A stretch of 64,000 nucleotides of DNA from a virus: positions 1 through 64,000 of the IMG/VR virus record IMGVR_UViG_3300044712_001218; one strand, given 5' to 3'. The notes under the pieces are model-generated. The model was given only the letters and a program-made list of their open reading frames with translations. It made no database searches and was not told the DNA's origin. Of this stretch, positions 59,064 to 64,000 are shown piece after piece (the first letter of the stretch is position 1; each line of letters opens with the position of its first letter). A program made the position numbers and the translations under genes.

Positions 59064-59710
59064 AATATTTTATAATTTTTAACAGCCAATATATCTGTAC
59101 TCTCTTTTGTAATGGTATATCCTAAATTCAATAACATATGTGCTACAAATCTCATTCCACTCACTCCATAATCTTTTCCTTTATTCCCATGCCTTTGAAA
59201 GCTATCCTCAGAAAAAGACCAATCTTCATATTTAATTATATCAATATTTACTTTCTTAAAATCAATAGACTTAATAATTTCAGCATCATACCCTTCCGTA
59301 TCTATCTGCAGATAATGAATATCTTTTATATTATTCATCTTACAAATATCAGTAAAAGTAATACTAGGAGCCTGTATTTCTACAAAATCATCTCCCCAAT
59401 CATCCATAGGAAGAAGACTAAAATGTTTATCAATATAATGCCCATTACTCACACATTTTCCATTTCCATTAAATCTATTCTTAGGATGTACCAGTTTTAC
59501 CAAGCCTCTGGTCTTATCCATCACAGCAGCATTTATAATAGTACAAGAAATTCCTTTATAACTTTCCTTTATTTTATCATTTAAATCAGAATTAGGCTCC
59601 ACCAAAATCAATTGGGAGGGATGATAAGAGCGGACAAATTTATTGAATTCATCATCACCATCATTTGTACCAATCTGTACAAATACTTTATTTTGTTGTA
59701 ATTTAATCAT
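59060..59710 (-). CDS. FkbM-family methyltransferase, 216 aa
   Basis: VFVQIGTNDGDDEFNKFVRS opens the SAM-binding fold; LILVEPNSDLNDKIKESY is motif II, and YLQIDTEGYDAEIIKSIDFK KV the D-T-E-G-x-D box of FkbM proteins. Methylates hydroxyls on sugars or polyketides. Its location in the glycan cassette suggests O-methylation of the glycan. Confidence 0.85.
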   Translation of the reverse strand: MIKLQQNKVFVQIGTNDGDDEFNKFVRSYHPSQLILVEPNSDLNDKIKESYKGISCTIINAAVMDKTRGLVKLVHPKNRFNGNGKCVSNGHYIDKHFSLLPMDDWGDDFVEIQAPSITFTDICKMNNIKDIHYLQIDTEGYDAEIIKSIDFKKVNIDIIKYEDWSFSEDSFQRHGNKGKDYGVSGMRFVAHMLLNLGYTITKESTDILAVKNYKIL

Positions 59711-60573
59711 AATAGGTTATCTGCTTTTAATAGGGTTTCCAAATAATCTTCCAACCAAATTTGATTTTCACTGTGTCCTAATTTACATTTATCAATAAGA
59801 TCAGGAACTTCCTCAGCATCCTGAAAGAATAAACAATCCTCAAATCCTGATTCAATATCATACATTTCCAAAGTATCTGATTTAACTTGCTGAATTGGAA
59901 TTGAATTTACTAATAGAGCTTCATAGAATCTGGATACCAAACCATTAGCATTTCCTAATGGGGATAAGACAAAACGATATACTGCCATCTTCTGCAAATA
60001 AGCTTCCCAGCGCTGGATTTGTGGGTCAAATACATCCAATGGACAAGTTTTTTGTAATTTCCTTATCAATTCCTTTCTCTGAGTATATTGTCCAGCAGGT
60101 CCATTCAAACTTCCAATAAACACAGCCCTATCACATTTATAGTCATAATCAATACAAATAATATCCTGATAGTTCTTAGATGGACAAAGTCTGTGTAATT
60201 TAGTCCCCAAGCGTTTGCAATCATCCACATCATAATTATAATGATAGAGATTATCAAATCCCTGTAAGAATTTATAATTATCCTCATTCCAAGAGAAAAT
60301 GGTTCCAAATATTCTCTCTGCTCCAAATACTACCACTTTTATTCCCTTATTATTACACTTCTCCACAAATCCCGGCTGATTAATTATACATTTATGAACA
60401 GAATAATGATCATCCCCTATGAATAGTATTCCAACATGATTTAAATCTTCCGTATGTAATACAATCTTTACATTTCCATATAACGCTAATAAAGCAAAAT
60501 AGTAATTTCGGAACTCACTATGTTTAGTAAATCCGAGATCACAGACTAATCCTATTTCTAATTTCCGTTTCAT
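59707..60573 (-). CDS. Exostosin-like glycosyltransferase, 288 aa
   Basis: The C-terminal half has YRFVLSPLGNANGLVSRFYEALLVNSIPI (given as YRFVLSPLGNANGLVSRFYE, ALLVNSIPI), the GT47/exostosin-like P-x-G-x-G ... R-x-x-E-A-L-x-x-x-x-I-P pattern. The N-terminal half is Rossmann-like. Donor and acceptor are unknown. Confidence 0.65.
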   Translation of the reverse strand: MKRKLEIGLVCDLGFTKHSEFRNYYFALLALYGNVKIVLHTEDLNHVGILFIGDDHYSVHKCIINQPGFVEKCNNKGIKVVVFGAERIFGTIFSWNEDNYKFLQGFDNLYHYNYDVDDCKRLGTKLHRLCPSKNYQDIICIDYDYKCDRAVFIGSLNGPAGQYTQRKELIRKLQKTCPLDVFDPQIQRWEAYLQKMAVYRFVLSPLGNANGLVSRFYEALLVNSIPIQQVKSDTLEMYDIESGFEDCLFFQDAEEVPDLIDKCKLGHSENQIWLEDYLETLLKADNLL

Positions 60574-62141
60574 AGTTTAGTTATGAGATTACGCCAATAC
60601 TCAAAGTTCATTTTTCCATAATTCCAATTTCTCAGTTTAATCCTTTCAAATTCCTTATTCAAAAAATCTTCAGTAATTCTACTCCAACTATCTACAAAAC
60701 AAATAGGGAGATCATCATAAAAACGATTATTCAAATCACTCAATACAATAGGAATAGAACCCATATATAAAGTTTCCCATAACCGATGAGTATCTATTCC
60801 GTTTCCATCAGGACAAGCTACAAATTTATGATTATACACTTGATCAATATAAGTTTTAAAGGGAACCCTTTTTTCAACAGTCACCCACGATTTATCAGAA
60901 AAAAGAGTAGCTATAATTGGTCTTATATAATTAGTTTTATTATTATGATTGACATATAATAAATTCCGGAATTTCCTATCTTTCTTTAATCTCTCTACCA
61001 TATCAGTTCTATTCACTAATCCTTTATCCCACATTGTATTAGGTATTCCTATCGGAATAGATTGTACTTTTGGATTAGGAGTATTAACATTTTGAGTATA
61101 CCATTTAATAACATTATCAGGTATTTCAAAACTATCATCAACATTAATATCACTATTATGAGTGATCACAATAAATTCACCTGACAAATGACGGAGTATA
61201 TTGAATAACTGATTTACATAAAAGGTATGAGTATAAACAATATTAACATCTTTTAAATTGAAAGGATCGAATGTATTTTCCAATTTACTATAATCATCGC
61301 GGTGTTTAATATTTGGAGAATAAATAGAATCGGCAATCTTCCAAAATCTTTCACCTTGTATCCAATCAATATTTCCAGATTTGGTAGCCCACGAAATTTC
61401 CCAATAATGAACAGCATAAGATTCTGGTAATATGAATTTCTTCCCATCTCTCTTTTCAAATCCTCTATTATTAGGAAAAGGATAAAAGTAATTAGGTGGT
61501 AAAGCAACCACCCCGGGCATATATCCTTTTATCACATCAAAGAAACAACGGGTAAAGAAATAGCTACTAATCACTTTTAAAACCTCTGCCTGAGTCATAT
61601 CATGGTTCCTTTTACTTATCTCCGATACCAGATATTCAGTAATAGGATGATGAGGAATACTTCCAATTAATCCAACATATAATTCCGGTTTCATTGGATA
61701 ACCTATTCCGGTTATAAATTCAGCATAGGATAATTCATCAAAAGGTTTTAAACATTCAAAATCAGTATCAACATATAATCCACCAAACTGATTTAATATA
61801 TGATACCTTAAAAAATCACTCTTTGGTCCGTAATTACTCATAGAAGCATAGAGTGATCTATTGATTATATTTAATTCATCCAAATCTCCTTCAGTCCACA
61901 AACGGTATTCCCAATCCGGATTCATATCCCTCCAAGTGTTGGCCCACTTTTTATACTTATCCGGAAAGGGACTACCTAACCAAATTTGATGTATCTTTTT
62001 TGGAATGCTACTTTTTGATTTATCAGCATTAATAAAGTTCCGATCATAGAGTCGATCAAGAATAGCCCAGTTAGGAAAACTATCGTACTGCCTCTGGTTA
62101 AAAGCGTATGACTTTTTCATTAATATACTAAAATTACTCAT
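60570..62141 (-). CDS. GT32-like and exostosin-like fusion glycosyltransferase, 523 aa
   Basis: Residues about 40-260: IPKKIHQIWLGSPFPDKYKK W, GPKSDFLRYHILNQFGGLYV DTDFECLKPF with the D-x-D of GT32 (capsular/mannosyltransferase type). Residues about 290-523: NIVYTHTFYVNQ, HKFVACPDGNGIDTHRLWET LYMGSIPIV, an exostosin/GT47-like acceptor loop. Two catalytic units on one chain; both loops look intact. Confidence 0.75.
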   Translation of the reverse strand: MSNFSILMKKSYAFNQRQYDSFPNWAILDRLYDRNFINADKSKSSIPKKIHQIWLGSPFPDKYKKWANTWRDMNPDWEYRLWTEGDLDELNIINRSLYASMSNYGPKSDFLRYHILNQFGGLYVDTDFECLKPFDELSYAEFITGIGYPMKPELYVGLIGSIPHHPITEYLVSEISKRNHDMTQAEVLKVISSYFFTRCFFDVIKGYMPGVVALPPNYFYPFPNNRGFEKRDGKKFILPESYAVHYWEISWATKSGNIDWIQGERFWKIADSIYSPNIKHRDDYSKLENTFDPFNLKDVNIVYTHTFYVNQLFNILRHLSGEFIVITHNSDINVDDSFEIPDNVIKWYTQNVNTPNPKVQSIPIGIPNTMWDKGLVNRTDMVERLKKDRKFRNLLYVNHNNKTNYIRPIIATLFSDKSWVTVEKRVPFKTYIDQVYNHKFVACPDGNGIDTHRLWETLYMGSIPIVLSDLNNRFYDDLPICFVDSWSRITEDFLNKEFERIKLRNWNYGKMNFEYWRNLITKL

Positions 62142-62755
62142 ATTTTAAAGTATAAAGCATCTCCCCAACTTCTTGGTTTATCATTTGTGCAAAGGCGATG
62201 AAATCCAAACTCCACTAAAAATCGGTCTAAATCCCTAACTAAACAACATCCTTTATAAACTTCTTCAAAATTAACTTCGGAATATATAATATCAATATAT
62301 TTCAAAGTATTTACTGCTCCTTTAAATACCTCCAACTCATATCCCTGAACATCTATATTAATCATATTATATTTTGAATGATCAAACATTATCATGTCTA
62401 ACTTTTCCATCATTACCGTTTCCCTCTGATCAAACACAATCTGAGGATATTGTTTTAAATGAGTCCCGGGCTCCAATACACTACTACTCATTCCATTATT
62501 TACCGTCTCTACAAACATCTGAACTTCCCCTACCTGATTTCCTAAGGCTAATTTAAAAGGAACCGCTGTAGAATCATTAGCCAAGGTTTTTAGTAACTGA
62601 TCATAATTAGATTGAAGAGGCTCAAAGAAAAGCATATTCTTTATCCCATTCCTCTTATAAATAGGATATTCCTGACCATAATGGGCTCCTATATGGATAA
62701 CTCCATTAATTTTCAAGCAATACTTCCTGATTATATCTTCCAGTTTTATAAGCAT
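62138..62755 (-). CDS. FkbM-family methyltransferase, 205 aa
   Basis: INGVIHIGAHYGQEYPIYKR NGIKNMLFFEPLQSNYDQLL: SAM motif I and the following E-P. YNMINIDVQGYELEVFKGAV NTLKYIDIIYSEVN is the FkbM D-V-Q-G-Y-E-x-x-V box. A second methyltransferase, different from the one at 59060, so at least two methylation positions are implied. Confidence 0.88.
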   Translation of the reverse strand: MLIKLEDIIRKYCLKINGVIHIGAHYGQEYPIYKRNGIKNMLFFEPLQSNYDQLLKTLANDSTAVPFKLALGNQVGEVQMFVETVNNGMSSSVLEPGTHLKQYPQIVFDQRETVMMEKLDMIMFDHSKYNMINIDVQGYELEVFKGAVNTLKYIDIIYSEVNFEEVYKGCCLVRDLDRFLVEFGFHRLCTNDKPRSWGDALYFKI

Positions 62756-63546
62756 ACTATCCTCCCCGGTGATTCTAATCTAGTCCATCCAGCAGGACAC
62801 ATAAAATCCATATCAGTCATTGCTGGGTCATTTATATCTTTCCTCCATTGAATTGGAGTTATTACTTGTTTATCAATATTCTGATTTAAATATGCTGCCC
62901 ACCAACTAAATGTACTATTTGCAATTATATTATTATTACAGAGTCTCATCAAATCAAAGGACAAATAGTCAGGCAGATGTACTAAAGTAGCATTTTCAAA
63001 CTTATCACCACACCACGGTAGATCATCACTAAAAACATAAATATCACCTTTATCCTTTATACTATCTAAAGCATTCCTATAATAATCCAAGCCCAACAAA
63101 TAATGACCATTAGCCTGCAGATAATCACCTCTACGTACATGAATAGAAGTAGATTGATTCAATATAATCTTTTCCCTTAATTCCATATACTCTTCCGTAT
63201 ACCACCCTATAGTTACTTTGAAAATATTATATAGTTTAGGAAGGATTTCCTGAAAGTATCCCGGATGTTGCCAATATCCATAGAAATAACAATTATCCAT
63301 GGTAAGGTAGTTCATATTTTTAACATATCCGGTCTTTACTTCATTTATAATGGTACCCTTCATTCTTGGAAGAGGATGAACTATTGTATAAAATTTGTTA
63401 AGTCGGTAAGGTCTTGTTTCATCACGGTATCCATTAAACCAAGAGAGATCATAACGTACAATATGCCCATGATGTTCCAAAGTATGCCCAAAAGCATACT
63501 GGAATAATTGATTTCCCAAACCACCATATATTTTAACAATATTCAT
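62746..63546 (-). CDS. Alpha-1,2-fucosyltransferase (GT11), 266 aa
   Basis: MNIVKIYGGLGNQLFQYAFG is the GT11 start. TSIHVRRGDYLQANGHYLLG carries the H-x-R-R-x-D GDP-fucose motif, and NNIIANSTFSWWAAYLNQNI the N-S-T-F-S-W-W box. GDP-fucose must come from the host, as no GDP-fucose pathway genes are visible. The product would carry terminal or branching fucose. Confidence 0.92.
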   Translation of the reverse strand: MNIVKIYGGLGNQLFQYAFGHTLEHHGHIVRYDLSWFNGYRDETRPYRLNKFYTIVHPLPRMKGTIINEVKTGYVKNMNYLTMDNCYFYGYWQHPGYFQEILPKLYNIFKVTIGWYTEEYMELREKIILNQSTSIHVRRGDYLQANGHYLLGLDYYRNALDSIKDKGDIYVFSDDLPWCGDKFENATLVHLPDYLSFDLMRLCNNNIIANSTFSWWAAYLNQNIDKQVITPIQWRKDINDPAMTDMDFMCPAGWTRLESPGRIVCL

Positions 63547-64000
63547 AGCATTCTTCTAAAGCAACTTTTCTAAACTGAGTTATAGAACTATCTGGTGATA
63601 AATTGAGTATTTCTACCCCTAATTTCTTAGCATCAATGTCAATTTGTTTAAATCCCATTAGATGCATATCAAAAGGCATTTCCATTGCTTTGCGAGGATT
63701 ACGTGATTCCATCCTATGATAAACATCATGCCAATGTTGTGCCTTATTATCCCCTAACTTCATATCAAATCCCAATAACATTATTCTCTTTGCCCCCATA
63801 TGAACTGCCAAACTGATGGAAGCAGCTCCTGAATTATGATTCCAACTTACTTTTCTAGGATCAGGACTTATTCCTTTTACATGATTAACATCTCTAGCTA
63901 CATATTTAATCCATGGTTCTCTTGCAGCATGAGGATCACAGCAAACCTTTAAACCTGGAAATTCAGCTAACTTATGTTCATTCTTAAGGAAAAAGCTATG
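63533..64000 (-). CDS. DUF115/GT42-like protein (partial, runs off the right edge)
   Basis: The frame is open from the edge, so the N-terminus is missing. Visible: HNSGAASISLAVHMGAKRIM LLGFDMKLG, with the S-G-A-x-x-x-x-x-A-x-x-x-G-A-K-x-I-x-L-x-G-x-D pattern of MptE/DUF115-like and GT42-type proteins; then HWHDVYHRME. It overlaps the fucosyltransferase start by 14 nt. Likely transfers or binds an activated group in the same cassette; assignment is tentative. Confidence 0.55.
   Translation of the reverse strand, partial: HSFFLKNEHKLAEFPGLKVCCDPHAAREPWIKYVARDVNHVKGISPDPRKVSWNHNSGAASISLAVHMGAKRIMLLGFDMKLGDNKAQHWHDVYHRMESRNPRKAMEMPFDMHLMGFKQIDIDAKKLGVEILNLSPDSSITQFRKVALEECYEYC

Noticed and set aside
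1-64000. CRISPR array, integrase and transposase
   Set aside because: I saw no regularly spaced direct repeats with unique spacers and no tyrosine/serine recombinase or transposase motifs.

Overview
The window is most of the genome of a tailed, probably long-tailed (siphovirus-like) phage of a Bacteroidota host. It is AT-rich and gene-dense, with many 1-20 nt gene overlaps. A small terminase, a head-tail connector set, a tail tube, a G/GT frameshift cassette, a tape measure and a lysis cassette are recognisable. No integrase, sheath or tRNA gene was seen. The host guess is inference. It rests on Sec signal peptides ending in the ..YGQ style, Ig-like adhesin modules typical of Bacteroidota, A-rich leaders without Shine-Dalgarno boxes, and a TTTG-N17-TAnnTTTG-like promoter.

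Layout. (1) 1-491, minus: small terminase, running off the left edge. (2) 492-1864: a 1.37 kb non-coding divergent control region with GC-rich hairpins and AT palindromes. (3) 1865-13318, plus: early genes, mostly small and unknown, plus an SNF2 helicase and a primase. Four predicted type I hammerhead ribozymes punctuate the first part, each cutting 18-23 nt before a start codon. (4) 13319-17280, plus: a structured RNA candidate, a replication initiator carrying iteron-like repeats, a DnaB-like helicase and a ParB-like protein. (5) 17298-23000, plus: queD, queE, queC, a phosphoribosyltransferase-folE fusion and a dpdA-like transglycosylase, predicted to put a 7-deazaguanine base into phage DNA. 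(6) 24305-41615, plus: sliding clamp, UDG-exonuclease with intein, family A polymerase, clamp loader, ssDNA-binding protein, RecA/UvsX, RuvC, SbcD and a split SbcC. (7) 41695-57106, minus: lysis, tail and connector genes. (8) 57106-64000, minus: an eight-gene glycan cassette (glycosyltransferases, FkbM methyltransferases, fucosyltransferase, sulfotransferase) between the connector genes and whatever lies beyond the right edge.

How it fits together. If the genome is circular or permuted, the minus-strand late operon would start at the terminase promoter near position 550, leave at the left edge, re-enter at the right edge and end at the terminator near 41620. The plus-strand early/replication operon runs the other way and converges on that terminator.

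The most unusual element is the set of intergenic self-cleaving ribozymes joined to a recurring leader (TTAACC, then AAACTTAGTA, then the start codon). It looks like a cis-acting RNA system that cuts the early polycistronic transcript into units with uniform short leaders. All functional calls are from motif reading only; no database search was run.
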